From Ophiobolus disseminans (taxonomy: Eukaryota > Ascomycota > Dothideomycetes > Pleosporales > Phaeosphaeriaceae), in the NCBI GenBank assembly GCA_010093685.1, contig MU006219.1:1569531-1633530 (forward strand): a stretch of DNA of 64,000 nucleotides, read 5' to 3'. Under the pieces are notes generated by a model. That model was not told the origin of the DNA. It did no database searches and worked only from the letters and a program-made list of their open reading frames with translations. The position numbers were made by a program, and so were the translations under genes. Positions 19,719 through 30,441 of the stretch are shown here, piece after piece. Each line of letters opens with the position of its first letter. Within the stretch, counting starts at the first letter, position 1.

Positions 19719-20594
19719 CTACTGCCTGCGCTGTTTCTTCTTTTGAGGCTCAACCGAGTCATTGTCGCACTCCTCGAAAAGATTCGGATATTTAACGTCA
19801 TCCTCCTCGTCCCAGTACTGGTCCCCCACAGCATCATCCCCAGCCTCAGCACTGGATTGGTCAAAGTTGAACCTCGACCCCTCCATCTGTGATGGCTGCC
19901 CACTGGTCTCCAGGATGCGATCAAGCGACTGCTGGTAGTCGTCGTCTTGCTCCGTCTTGATCTTTGTTTGATGGCTTGCCTCGGACAAGGCGACGCCCTA
20001 TGTCACCCCTCCCGACTTAACCTGTTCAACGCCCTCCATACCCCCAGGGACCTTCTTCACGTCAGCATCTTCCGTGTTGGTGTCCCCACGTCCCAATCTC
20101 TGTCGCTCTTCGCGAAGTCGGAAGTTCTCAGCCTCCAGTTGCTTGATGCGATTCACCACCTGAAGCAGTATATCCTTACCGCTTCCGCCTTGAAGCTCGG
20201 GGTCTTGAAGCAGGGACAGCCGCTTTTCGAGCTGTCTGAGCCTCTGTCCACCTGGAACGAGCATCCTGACGCTCTTTGTCATGAGCGTAGCCCTCGCCTT
20301 TAGAACCTTGGCTTGCTTGTTGGCCTCGTCCCGGGGCAAGTCCTCAAACCTCGCCTCCTCAGCCGATCGTTTCTTCCCGGCAGCCTGCTCGTCGAGTGAC
20401 AACACTCTGTCAAAATACAAATCTACCTTCCGCAAGACCATGAGGTCGCCCGCGGTCGGCCGGAACTTGAGCCCCTCATTCACATAGGTCTGACACGGAA
20501 GCGACGTGGCACCGCTCTCGGAAACACAGCCGATCCGCTTGCGCCTAAAGAAAACGCGTGACGACCGACCTTCATCCCCTTCCATATTCCACAT
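19719..20594 (-). CDS. Coiled-coil protein, function unknown
   Basis: Two exons, 20007-20594 and 19719-19961, give 276 aa if a 45-nt intron (GTGACA to AAAG) is removed. A slightly longer intron starting at GTTAAG is also in frame. Unspliced, the frame hits a TAG at 19998-20000 but resumes in the same frame, which supports an intron rather than two genes. The N-terminus has a basic patch (FFRRKRIGC). The middle holds two amphipathic coiled-coil segments (LRQLEKRLSLLQDPELQ and VVNRIKQLEAENFRLREERQ). The C-terminus is acidic and ends in KKKQRRQ, a possible nuclear signal. No signal peptide or membrane span. Probably nuclear or cytoskeletal; no family assigned. Confidence 0.65.
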
Positions 20595-21251
20595 GTTTAA
20601 TTTCTATATGCACGACTAAACACTTCTTAAGCGTACGCGCTTGTTTGAGCAAGAACGAGAACACCACAATAAAGATTTCTCGACACCGAGCACATCAAAT
20701 AGGGGGATGCGAAAATCGTTGCATCAAAACATACCCATCAGAACCTCCACATAGATACAGGCACTAGAGCAGCGTCTATCTCCATCCAACACACGAAGCA
20801 GACCCTCGTTGCTATTGACAAGGCAGTCGAGCCGTGTGTAATCTAGCTACCTGCGGCTCTAGAGGGCTGTACAGTGAACGATACGGATGCTCTTTGTAAG
20901 TCGCGAAAGCCGGAAATGGGAGTACATTATCCTGTGTATCTACAGAGACTCTTAAGAAATTAGATCTACTTTCACATACGTAGATGTAGTCGCCAAGCTT
21001 GGTTTTTTTGGCTTTCATGACTTGTTGAGAGGGATGATGACTATCTACGCTGATGTTGATACTGTTGTAGTGAGTGTGCATCAGATTGCTAAGACTCGGG
21101 TTGCTAAGATTATTGGAGCGGGCACAGGGGCATGGTGGTTTGGGTGGAATAACTGTCGTAGTTGGTCTGTAGCATTCAAACGAGACAGTATCGTGTCTAC
21201 CCCAGCACGTTTTCCCGTGTATACTTCCTCCATGCCCACACCTAAGCAACT
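20595..21251. other. Intergenic, nothing supported
   Basis: 657 nt between two minus-strand genes. It holds the promoter of the coiled-coil gene. A minus-strand frame (20812-21255) has no family-like content. Confidence 0.5.
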
Positions 21252-21846
21252 TCAACTCTTATCTCCCCGTGGCCGACTCCGCCTATTCAAACAAACCCCA
21301 ATACAATCCCAGCCCATCAAGCCCGCATACCCAACCCTACATATCTCATTAGCACCACACTTCACATCCAAATAACAAGTCCACTTACGCAATCCCAGCC
21401 AACATCCATCCCGCCTCCCTCCTCCACCAATCCGCCAAAGCAACACGCTCATCACTACCCCATCTCATCAGCAATCGCCGCCATGCTAAGCCATTTTCAA
21501 CTTACTTATACCCCTCCAAATCAAACCCCATAACCAGCACCCACCCCACGCAACAAAACAACGCCATACATCCATACACGGCGCACCGCCACGCCGCCGT
21601 TTTCTGCATGCGCACGCGAAATTTCTGCTGCGCCACGAAGCCCGCTTCCAGGCTGCTGAGGAGTAAAGCGGGCACGGCGGTCATGTAGCCGAAGCCGATC
21701 ATCACGCCGAATTTGAGGCTTAGGTGCAGGAGGGTGCCGAGGGCGCTGGCGCTGGCGACGAGCAGCATGGTGTGCAGGGTGAAGTGGATGATGCTGGGGG
21801 TGAGAGGGGGGCGCGTGGGGAGCCAGGCGTCGGTTGGTGGGGACAT
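21252..21846 (-). CDS. Small multi-span membrane protein, function unknown
   Basis: Three exons (21506-21846, 21389-21454, 21252-21336) with GTAAGT donors join in frame to 163 aa. At least three hydrophobic segments are visible: LLVASASALGTLLHLSL, VMIGFGYMTAVPALLLSS and AVYGCMALFCCVGWVLVMGF. The spliced C-terminal part adds an amphipathic ADWWRREAGWMLAGIA and GLMGWDCIGVCLNRRS. The unspliced frame would stop soon after FDLEGYK, and both introns have sensible branch points, so I prefer the spliced model. No family recognised. An organelle inner-membrane or ER location is possible. Confidence 0.6.
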
Positions 21847-22270
21847 TTTTGGGGTGGTTTAAGGGCGATGGTGTCGTGAGAAAAAGATTGCGGTGGTGGT
21901 GGAAGTGGCGGAAGTATTATGGGTGGTCGGGTGTGGTGGGAGAGTAGTGTTGGATTTGACGTACCGGGTGCCTGGGGCTTGCGTTTGCGCACTAAGGTAT
22001 TTTCGACCAATAGTTTCACAGATAGGTATCACTAAGCTTTCAGCCTTGGTGGATAGGGTAACTATGGGAGAGGGGTTAGAGAATATATTGCACGCCACGT
22101 GACATTTGCGGAGCGTGAGTGGTGGCTGTTTTCACGTGAGGGTCTGAGAAAGACAGTCAAGACATAGATAGGAGTGAGAAAAACACGATGAACTCAAGAA
22201 AAAACGAAAAGGTAGCGATAGAAATAGTGACGTAGTGAGAATAGACAACTCGGCCCTGAGAAAACCTCAC
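21847..22270. other. Intergenic
   Basis: 424 nt upstream of the small membrane protein gene (minus). It contains the short GT/TG-rich segment at 21890-21960 and no gene. Confidence 0.5.
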
Positions 22271-23182
22271 TCACACGACAGACATGGCAATGACTTTAGG
22301 CGCACCCCAGTCATCCACATCCTCCTCATCCTCACAGCCGCAACATCGTCCTCTCCCTCTCCATGCAGACCCTGATCCTGAACACATCCCCATTCCTCCG
22401 TTCCCATACCTGCGCTCACGCCTCCTCCAGGTCCTCAAAACAGCGCACCTTGGGCTTCGACCAGAGATCCGCATCAGCCAACTGATCCTCCAGCATCTTC
22501 GCCGTAGTAACAACCTGCCTAAACAGGCGATTATACAACTTCGTCTTCCCCCGCATCTTTCAGCGCATCGCCTGTTCCGTCTTGCGCGGCGTGAGGTACG
22601 AATGACAGTAGAAATTGCGGCTGAGGCGAAAATCCGCTCAGTCGTGGAGACCGAATGTTCCAAAGGGGCGCAGTCGATGTCGATGAGACATTGTGAGATG
22701 CGGGAGTGATGCTGTGCAAAGTGGTTTTGTGCGTTTTTGAGCTCAGATAATGTGTCGTTATCAACGAGAGCGGTGGTGTGGGTTTGCTCTAGTGAAGCAA
22801 GACCTGATTCGCCGAATGTCTTGAGCAGGTAGAGGTTGGTGCGGAGGTGTCTGTGAAGACAGTAGAGGTATTTCAGCGCAGAGTGAACGTCGTCGCGCGT
22901 GCGCCATGGGTACTGCTTCATTGTTAGCTTGCCCCATGTGTCAATTTCACCGTATTTGACGGGGCCTGTGTACTCAGAGTATCCAGTCCAGGGAGGGTAT
23001 TTAAAATTCCAATCTTCTTCTGGCCACTCTTCGCTAGCTTGCATCAGATCTGCTAACTCGGAAGGGGCTGGTGGTGGTAAAGAAGGCCAATCACCAAGGG
23101 CAACGAACTCTGCGTCATTCTCGGCTGGTAAGACAGGTTATGCGCTAAGGTCCATGTCGAGTGAATTTGCAGTGCTAGACAT
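22271..23182 (-). pseudogene. Nonsense-broken gene of unknown family
   Basis: A minus-strand gene with an ATG at 23182 (MSSTANSLDMDLSA) meets a TAA at 23138-23140, then stays open through a well-formed segment (WNFKYPPWTGYSEYTG, RTRDDVHSALKYLYCLHRHL). Near 22610-22640 the protein-like frame shifts (to RNFYCHSYLTPRKTEQAMR), meets a TGA at 22560-22562, and continues in that new frame (KTKLYNRLFRQVVTTAKMLE, WSKPKVRCFEDLEEA) to a GTGAGC donor. The final acidic segment EDEEDVDDWGAPKV returns to the first frame. The TAA could be a former CAA and the TGA a former CGA. Introns can explain the last shift but not obviously the stops. It is called a pseudogene; an upstream alternative first exon would rescue only the first stop. 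Confidence 0.45.
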
Positions 23183-23615
23183 GGGAGCAAAGACAAGACC
23201 GAGTTAGATGGTGGGCAAGTATTTATCGTTGGAACTTTCTCGACCTGTAGGGTCAGCCGTATGCAGTATGAATGAGGATAGTAGAATATGGTGTAGTAGT
23301 AGCACTGTGGAGCATCATACATTGTGTGTCAAAGTGTGTTGTAGATGGATGTGAGGCTTACGACATTGTGGTAGGCTTACGCTATTGTGGTAGGCCAGTG
23401 ACATTGTGATGTGTCGTCACATAAGCGAGCCATGCCCTCGCCGAAAATGCGTGCTGGAAGCGTGTTGTTAGGATAAAGTATTTGATATGTCCTGCTGATC
23501 GTCGCAGTAACGTCAGAGCGGTAATCATGCTCTGACTCGGTTGCAAGTATGTTCGGAATGTGTTGTGTGAATGCCTCGCGGGTGAGTCAATCCCTTCATG
23601 CGTGCCGATGACCGC
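23183..23615. other. Intergenic
   Basis: 433 nt between the broken gene and the Nha1 stop codon. It contains a short tandem-like TTGTGGTAGGC/TTACG pattern at about 23360-23400 (two near-identical 'acgacattgtggtaggc'-type units). No gene. Confidence 0.4.
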
Positions 23616-25139
23616 TCACGACCTCCCCTGATTGTACCAGCGGTACTCGTTTTCCTCCTCCTCATCCCGTCCATCGTTATCGCTGGTCGCCGCATCCTCG
23701 CCCTCATCAAATATCATACCATGCAAACCCTCTCTTTCCGCTCCAATCAGCGGAGCACGCTCGCCTTCGTGGCGTGAGAAGTGACCACCGATACTAATTA
23801 CCAGAGTGCTCAGCCCGTGAAATAAAGTGCTGCCCAGCACGACGAAGCACACAATTGGCCAGATCAGGGTAACAGTTCTCTGCTTCCTTGGATCCAGATC
23901 GTTTGGAGGATGCGGCAGTGGCAGCGAGGTATCCGTCTCTAGCTGCGCACGTGCTTCAATGGCGAGGAATAGCGCACCAACGCCCATAGGACCGAAGTGC
24001 CCAACAAACAGAGCTTCTGTACCGGTTCGGACGGCTGGTAGAAACCTGAGCTTGAACAGAGCGTATACGACGGGTATGCGGCGGAAGGCAAGGATAAGTA
24101 CAAGCACGCCAAAGAGGCGCAGTGGTGTGATAGTGTCCAACTTGTTGAAGCTTTCCCATGGCACCATGGCGCCAAAGAAGATAAAGAATGCCGAGTTTAT
24201 CATTAAATCGATGACGACTGGTAGATGCGTATCGGCAGTGGGTGAATTTCCGCCATGAGAGAATCCACGGCCAGCACAGAATGCGACAAGAAAGTCATCG
24301 ACACCCAGAGTTGATGCGAGGCCAACGGAGAAGATGGCGAGCAGCAGGTAGAAGGCTAAATAGGACGCACGGCCCATCATCTCGCGCTTGTGGGAGAACT
24401 TGTAGAGCCAGTTGAATGTAAAGCCCAGTACTACACCGAGAAGGATGCCCACGATACATTGGTAGAGTATCGTGACAAGAAACCATTTCTTGAAGATGCC
24501 ACTTGCTGTACTCCTGGTGAGGATGCTGAGGCCGAAGAATAGGAAAGGAAAGGAGACGCCGTCATTGCATCCGCTCTCCGCGCTCAGCAGGTCCCGGATT
24601 CGCTTTGGCACTCGTGTGCTAAACTGGCTGTTGGACAGAACGGAGGCCGCAAGGACGGGATCTGTAGGCGTGAGACACGCTGATATTGTCAAGGCGGTTG
24701 CGAAGTCCGTCTGGAAGACGGCCACAATGAAACCAGCACAAATCAGCCATCCAGCAGTCATAACCGGACCCAGCAGTACAAGCAAAGCGCGCCATTTCTG
24801 GCTAAAGTACTTATCAGGTAGCTCTAGACCGACAGCAAAACATTGGATACCGACAATGAGGCGTGTTGTTTCTTGGATAATGTCGTCGCTGAAGCCTGGT
24901 ATGTAGTTAGAAGTTGTCCTTTGAACTTCATTCGATCAATACACACCCCAATCATATGGCCGGATGAGCTTCAATCCACGCGGGCCGGCGATGATACCGA
25001 AAACTGTGGCTAGTGGTGGCTCAGACAGGTGCAGTCGGTTCCTGATCATGAGCGAGAAGAGGGCGTAGAGTATCAGAAACGCCGTGACGGTCAGATAGGT
25101 AACATGGGGAGCTGTCGGCTCTAGTTGTTTCCAGGCCAT
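23616..25139 (-). CDS. NHA1: Na+/H+ antiporter (Nha1 type, CPA1)
   Basis: A plasma-membrane alkali-cation/proton antiporter that exports Na+ and K+ for salt and pH tolerance. Two exons, 24947-25139 and 23616-24895, join in frame (CTAACT branch) to 490 aa. The start at 25139 gives MAWKQLEPTAPHVTYLTV, the usual fungal Nha1 beginning. Upstream in-frame codons lack an ATG. Visible motifs are RLHLSEPPLATVFGIIAGP in the first membrane segment, the CLTPTDPVLAAS ion-pathway block, AESGCNDGVSFPFLFFG, and about ten to twelve hydrophobic helices to residue 430. The cytoplasmic tail is short and acidic (GRDEEEENEYRWYNQ), far shorter than the roughly 500-residue tail of the yeast protein, as is common in moulds. 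Confidence 0.93.
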
Positions 25140-25772
25140 GACTTCAGCTATCTCTTGGATGGAGGGAATGTCTTTTGGAGACACTGCAGTTGCTAATTAA
25201 CCCGTCATTCAGCGCAGTGCTACGTGCTGTCGGTCCAGACAGGTGTTTGCTTGCGAGCAGAAATGACTCGGTATGCTGAGGGCGTTGAAAAGCTGTCAAC
25301 GAGAGAAGGTTTTATTCACCCAGAACGCGTTCATGCGTGCGATGGAGCTAATCATTTACGCACGGTGATCTTTCGAGGATTGTGATGATCGATGACGAGG
25401 GTGCCCAAAAGCGGCAGTCGCCAGCGGCGCTAGTACAGATTGGTACAGTAGCGGCATAGATACGATTGGTCGGGTGGCATGCCGACCAACGCGCACGCCG
25501 TATGTGGTGATTATCGTCAGCCTGGTGCTGCGGTAATAGGCGAGGCACGACTTCACTGCGGTTGCGTGAATGCAGTTGAAAGGCACGTGACGCTCGATTT
25601 TGCACGCTACTTTTGGAACAATAGAGCATCCTGCTCTTGTGTATAAATGTGCCCAGACGCCACTCCCGCTGCAATGCAACCCAGTTTGCTGGATCCCGAA
25701 CGCGGCTGGGTTTACTAGAATTACATGCGTTATTACACCCAACCCTGAAAATGCAAGTATAACGGCTCCTGA
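25140..25772. other. Intergenic, NHA1 promoter side
   Basis: 633 nt between the NHA1 start and the ORM stop, both on the minus strand. No gene. Frames here are antisense or spurious. Confidence 0.5.
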
Positions 25773-26422
25773 CTATGCGTCGTCTGGCGGCGAATTGAAG
25801 AAGGAAAAGCGTATCCTGTGCAGCTGGTGGAGTTAGCCTTGGCAATGTGGATGTATAGAGAAACTTACCGAAGGCAGCTTTGGCACAACCACGGCTAGAG
25901 TGGCTAAGCAGTTGATAACGAAATAAGTCACGTCGTAGTGTGTGTAATGTGTGCTGGTCAGGAACAGCAGGATGGGCACGGTGAGCAGGAACTTCTTGGC
26001 GGGCGTGTACTGGTCGCCGCCGTCAATCTGCTCCCACATGTTCAGGTTGTCGAAGGCGCCCGAGTTGAAGTCGAAGGGTACACCGCGCACGTAGTGGAAC
26101 ATGAGGTACGATCCCGCCACGTACGAGAGGTTGACCAGGGTCCACGATGTCTCCTGCGACATGCCCGGGATGATGTCGAATAGGATCTTGCCGAGGAAGA
26201 TGAGGACGAAGTGGATGGCCCAGGCGCCTGGGTGCGTTAGCTCAGCCAGACATGCATGTATGTGCCCAATATAAACATGTGCTCACCCTTTGCGTTGACC
26301 CATTCAGCGTTCAAGTTGGGCAGGGCAGACTGGTCGCTGAGGCGCTCCAGCGACTCGGGCGGCTCCTTGTAGACAAGACTACTGCTACGGCGCCTCCGTG
26401 CCTCCTTCGCCTCGAGGGACAT
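25773..26422 (-). CDS. ORM1: ORMDL family protein (Orm1/Orm2), sphingolipid homeostasis
   Basis: An ER membrane regulator of serine palmitoyltransferase. Three exons (26287-26422, 25869-26227, 25773-25823) give 181 aa. The cytosolic N-terminus is basic and Ser-rich (RRRRSSSLVY), the region phosphorylated in yeast Orm proteins. The ORMDL core follows: NLNAEWVNAKGAWAIHF, LIFLGKILFDIIPG, YVAGSYLMFHYVRGVPFDF and the diagnostic MWEQIDGGDQYTPAKKFLL, with four hydrophobic segments. The last 17-codon exon restores the expected LPSLHRIRFSFF ending; reading through the second intron would lose it. The start at 26422 (MSLEAKEARRRR) is preferred over a longer open frame to 26659. Confidence 0.95.
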
Positions 26423-26975
26423 CTGGCTGCTCGCTGGGGATGTGCTCAAGTGGCGGGGCCGCGGGTCGCCGGCGAAGCTCAAGCGCGAGGTGCGATTGAG
26501 GAGTATGGGTGACAGTTTGGCGGTATTGGCGGGTTTGGCGTGGATGGGGGCGGAGAATCTGGCGAGATGGGGCCTGCAAGACTCGGGTTCTGCTAGATGT
26601 CTGTCTGCGCTGCGTGTCAGTATAGTCCAGAAGGAGCAGCTAGCGGCGTGGCGGGCCATTCAGGGTCTTACTGTGTACGCAACACGTTCCGGGCCGTCCG
26701 AGCGTCAGCGATTGAGTGAAGGCGAGGGCGAAGAATAGCAGGCGATTGATATTCTCCAAGCGGGCGTGAGGGCGGAGACGGCTATGGGGGCGCCGGCGAT
26801 GTTCAGGAGGGACAGATGTCCGGTTGTGGCAGGCGTGGACCGACCATGTGCCAGGCAGGTGATGGTCGAAAGAGTTCCCCGAGCACGGGCAGGCCGCGCT
26901 CCGAACGTCGACCACGACGCGCCGTCCCCAGCTTCTAGACTCACCACCACCACTACCACCTCCCAACCCGTGATC
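26423..26975. promoter_or_regulatory. Divergent promoter, ORM / IEC3
   Basis: 553 nt between opposite start codons, probably shared. The minus side stays open in frame with ORM to 26659, so the ORM N-terminus could be longer. Confidence 0.4.
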
Positions 26976-28121
26976 ATGGCATCAGAAGCGCCCGTCCAGC
27001 CCGAGGCCGCCGCCAGCCTGCAGCCCCCGAGCATCCACGCCGAGGGCGATGCGACACCACAGCCGCCCGTCAAGCGGTCCTGGAGGTAGGCGCGTCTTCA
27101 CATGCTCCGCACCGCATACTGACCCAGCAGGCGCAAGTACCGCAAGATGCGCGTCAAGTTCGACAACGCCATGAACTTGAGCAACCGGCTCATCACCGAT
27201 GAATGGAAGGCCATGGGCACCGCGCGCAGACTCGCCGAGAACAACGACCAGCTGCTGGAGATGCTGCTCGACATCAACGAGCAGACACGTGCCCCGGCGC
27301 GCCTGCGCTTCAACCTCGACCCCGCCGGCACCACTGCGCCCGTCGACGCCGGCCCCAGTCCCGAGATGATAGGGCAGCAGCTGCAGGAGCTACGAGAAGC
27401 GGCGGCCAGCGGCGCCATCTCGCAGGAGGAGTACATCGACCGCGCAGACCGCCTGCACAACTCGCAGGCGATACGGCAGACCCTGAAGTCCCTCGCAAGC
27501 CTAGAGGCACGAACCGCGCACACCACCTGCGACGAGCTGCCCGACTACCCCGTCGACGGCCTCGACCTCAGCGAGCATGCGCCGGGCTACATGGACTCGG
27601 CCCACGAGGAAGAGTACCTCGCCGCCCTCGACCAGGTCCTCGCCGAGCCTGGCTTCGACCTTGCCCTCCAGCAGGGCCGCCCCATCCGCACCTCCGCCTC
27701 GCAGGCGCCCCTCTCCGAGAAGGACCTCACCATCCGCAACCCCGACAGCGTCTACAACTGGCTGCGCAAACACCAACCACAGGTCTTCCTGCAGGACAAG
27801 GACGCCCTGCACCACGAGAACATGTCGGAGAAGTCGGCGGCTCCCAAGGCGAATGCGGGCGGCCGCAAGGGCATCAAGCGCGAGTCTGCAATTGGAGGAG
27901 GCACGCCCGGCCCGCGCGAGCACAAGGACGAAGACGAAGACTCAGTCGCTGGCGAGGCAGGTGGAAAGGGACGAAGAAAGACGGTGGGGGGAGAAGACGA
28001 CACAGCGTACCGACCCAAGGGTGGAAGCAGTAGACCTGCAAAGCGCAAGCGGGAAGACGGCGACACGCCGGTCGGCAAGGGGAAGAAGAAGAGCCGCCCC
28101 AGCGCTACACCCGCTGCGTAG
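26976..28121 (+). CDS. IEC3: INO80 chromatin-remodelling complex subunit Iec3
   Basis: Two exons (26976-27085 and 27131-28121) give 366 aa. The Iec3 domain begins right at the exon junction: KRSWRRKYRKMRVKFDNAM, then ARRLAENNDQLLEMLLDIN (residues about 60-90), the signature of the fungal Ino80_Iec3 family. The middle has EEYIDRADRLHNSQAIRQTL, a helical segment. The C-terminal third is Lys/Glu-rich and disordered with nuclear-localisation-like runs (GGRKGIKRE, RPAKRKRE, GKGKKKSRP). The protein acts in the nucleus within the Ino80 remodeller. The acceptor is a tandem CAGCAG, so a one-residue (Ser) insertion isoform is possible. Confidence 0.93.
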
Positions 28122-28361
28122 CTTTGCTGACAGGGTGCAGTGCTGTAACATTTCCTTCCCATTTTGTCTCGACGGAAGAATTACCTGATCAGCCATGTAC
28201 GATTAACGGAGGCACACGTTTTTGCGCTTGGACTAAACTCGGCGAAGTCGCATTTGTATCACCACCAGGCTACGGCGCACGGCACGGCGTTGGATGGGCC
28301 CATCAAATAGATACCCCACAGGAAACATGCTTTATTCTACACATTGAAATATACAATCCAT

Positions 28362-29521
28362 CTACCTCAACGTCTTCCCCCTCGCACCGCCCACCATGAC
28401 CGGCTCCGCCAGCGCCTGCTCGCCCGCGCCCAAGAACGGCAGACTCGTATCAATCACCGTCTTGCCGTCGATGAGCTGACCATTGTACAGCTTCTCGTCA
28501 TCCAGCTTCGCTTTCTCCTGTCTCTTGCTGTCGAGGTATTGCTTCCTCTCTGGCGTCAACTCCCACTCCTTTGGAAAGACGTGGAACTTCTTGGGCTTGT
28601 GGTGTCTGAAATCAAATGGCACGTCTTCAAAGTTATCTTTCATGTCCTTCGCCTCCTTGACCAATGCCTCGATCGTCTGGCCCAGGAAGCGCTTGTTCTG
28701 GGCTTGGGTATCGAATTTTTCACACGCCATTTTTATGATGTCGGTGCTGGGATTGTAGCGGGGGCCCGAGAGTTTTATGAGCTTTGCGCGGGACACGGGC
28801 GTGAGGGAGAGGTCTGAGGGCGAGAATTCGACGACGACTTTGTTGGCCGCCGGGTGGGAGACGCCCATGTAGGATGTGTAGCGGAAGCGGAAGGGGGTTG
28901 CGGCGGTTGGGGGGGTGAATGGTCTGGCGAGTTCTGGGGGTGGGTTAGCTTTCATCCCACTTCTCCATCTACAAGTAAAGTGATGTGCGTACGGTTCAGC
29001 AGCGGCATTTCCCACGCTATGAGACGGTTGTAGCCCCTCATCTCCCTATGTTGGTCCAATTCACCATGCCCGTGGCTTGTGATGTCGTCGCCGAAGAAGT
29101 CCTCGTCCTGCCCCATGCTCTCCTCGCCTTCGGCCCAAAAACCCGCGGCGACCTTGCGCTTGTCGTCCTCCTCGATTTCAAAGTCCTCGTCGTTTTCGAG
29201 CTGCATGTCGGTGGCGAAAGGGTGGCCGCGCTTGCCTTTGCGCTGTTCGTCTGAGACTACTGTGGGGTCGAGGGCTTTGAGATCAGCGACGAGGCGGGCG
29301 AGGGCGGCTGCCGTATCTTCGGGAGAGAGCTCTATGGGCGCACGAGGTTTGGCTTCCGGTGCCACAGCGGAGCCTTCCCTCTTGTCGTCCCTCGCCCGCA
29401 ATTGGGGTGTTGTTGATATTGGCCGCTGCCATTGTGTGGTATGCTTCTGTGTAGCTCGAGATCGTATCCGGGAGGGGCATTGCCGCGACTGCAGGAGCAA
29501 CCGCCGTGGTAATGAAGCCAT
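28362..29521 (-). CDS. RSM24: Mitochondrial small-subunit ribosomal protein mS35 (Rsm24)
   Basis: Two exons (28993-29521 and 28362-28933) give 366 aa. The N-terminus (MASLPRRLLLQSRQCPSRIR) is rich in Arg and Ser with no acidic residues, a typical mitochondrial presequence. The conserved MRP-S28/mS35 region spans roughly residues 170-300: YNRLIAWEMPLLNQLARPF, then YTSYMGVSHPAANKVVVEF, SRAKLIKLSGPRYNPSTD and CEKFDTQAQNKRFL. The C-terminus has HKPKKFHVFPKEWELTPER. The start at 29521 is preferred over an in-frame ATG at 29548, which would place polar residues before the presequence. The gene is divergent from ALG13. Confidence 0.93.
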
Positions 29522-29737
29522 GGTGGTGTAAATGGCCGTTTGATACATCGTGAACTTTTCGCGATGTTCGATTGTGCTTGGCGTCGAGTGGCCGAGGTTC
29601 AGCCAATGGGAGCCTTAGAGGGTCCGACCTCCGCCCTGGGGCTTGTATGTCCGCCCCCTCAACTCTGGACAGACATACTTGAGATACACAAGACTCAACT
29701 CCTTTGGTTACCCGTTCATCACCAGACAGACCCCAAA
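29522..29737. promoter_or_regulatory. Short divergent promoter, RSM24 / ALG13
   Basis: Only 216 nt separate the start codons of two opposite-strand housekeeping genes, implying a shared promoter. Confidence 0.45.
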
Positions 29738-30441
29738 ATGACCGATACTTGGAAGTGGATAGCAGACTCCAAACTTTGCTTTGTTACAACAGGCGCTACA
29801 GCACCATTCACAGAACTCATCGAGTCAGTCTTGGGTTTATCAACAATAGACACACTTATTCAAAACGGGTATACGCATCTCCTGGTGCAATATGGTACTG
29901 CCAAGGACGTTTTTGAGAGATCGGCAGCCGCTGGACGGAGTCATGTCGAACAAACAGGGTCAGCTCTAGGCTTCATCATCGACGGTATTGACTTCAACCC
30001 GGAAGGTTTGCGAACACAGTTTATGCTAGTACAGCGGTCGAATGGCTTAGTTGTCTCACATGCGGGTATGATAAAAATCAATAGGCTACATGGAAGAATG
30101 ACTGACATCTCAAGGCTCTGGCTCAATATTGGAAGCTCTTCGATATCAAATTCCTCTCATCGTTGTTCCCAACACATCACTCCTCGACAACCACCAGGAG
30201 GAGCTCGCTGTGGCCATGGAACGCTCAGGCTACTTGCTCCGTGGGGACGTCAAGTGAGTAAATACACTTTGATACAAACAAGCTGAGCTTACACTGATGT
30301 AGAAACCTCACACCCACAATTCAAAAGTCGGAAGGCTTCCGCGTCAAGATGTCGCAATTTCCGCCCATTACTAGTGGAAAACATCGTGAGACTAAGAGCT
30401 TTGCCGCGATTATGGATGAGACCTTGGGTTTCATTGACTGA
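29738..30441 (+). CDS. ALG13: UDP-GlcNAc transferase subunit Alg13
   Basis: The catalytic subunit that, with membrane anchor Alg14, adds the second GlcNAc to dolichol-PP-GlcNAc on the cytosolic face of the ER. Three exons (29738-30065, 30115-30253, 30303-30441) give 201 aa, the usual length. Visible family features are the N-terminal KLCFVTTGATAPFTELIESV, YTHLLVQYG, LVVSHAGSGSILEAL (the UDP-sugar-binding loop, split by intron 1), and LIVVPNTSLLDNHQEELA. The Gly-Thr pair usual at the N-terminal loop (VTVGTT) is VTTGAT here, a mild variation. Confidence 0.95.

Noticed and set aside
22284..22709. 141-codon + frame
   Set aside because: Antisense to the broken minus-strand gene, which carries the better protein-like segments.
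27203..28033. 276-codon + frame overlapping IEC3
   Set aside because: Out-of-frame reading of IEC3; Arg/Pro/His-rich product from GC-rich third positions.
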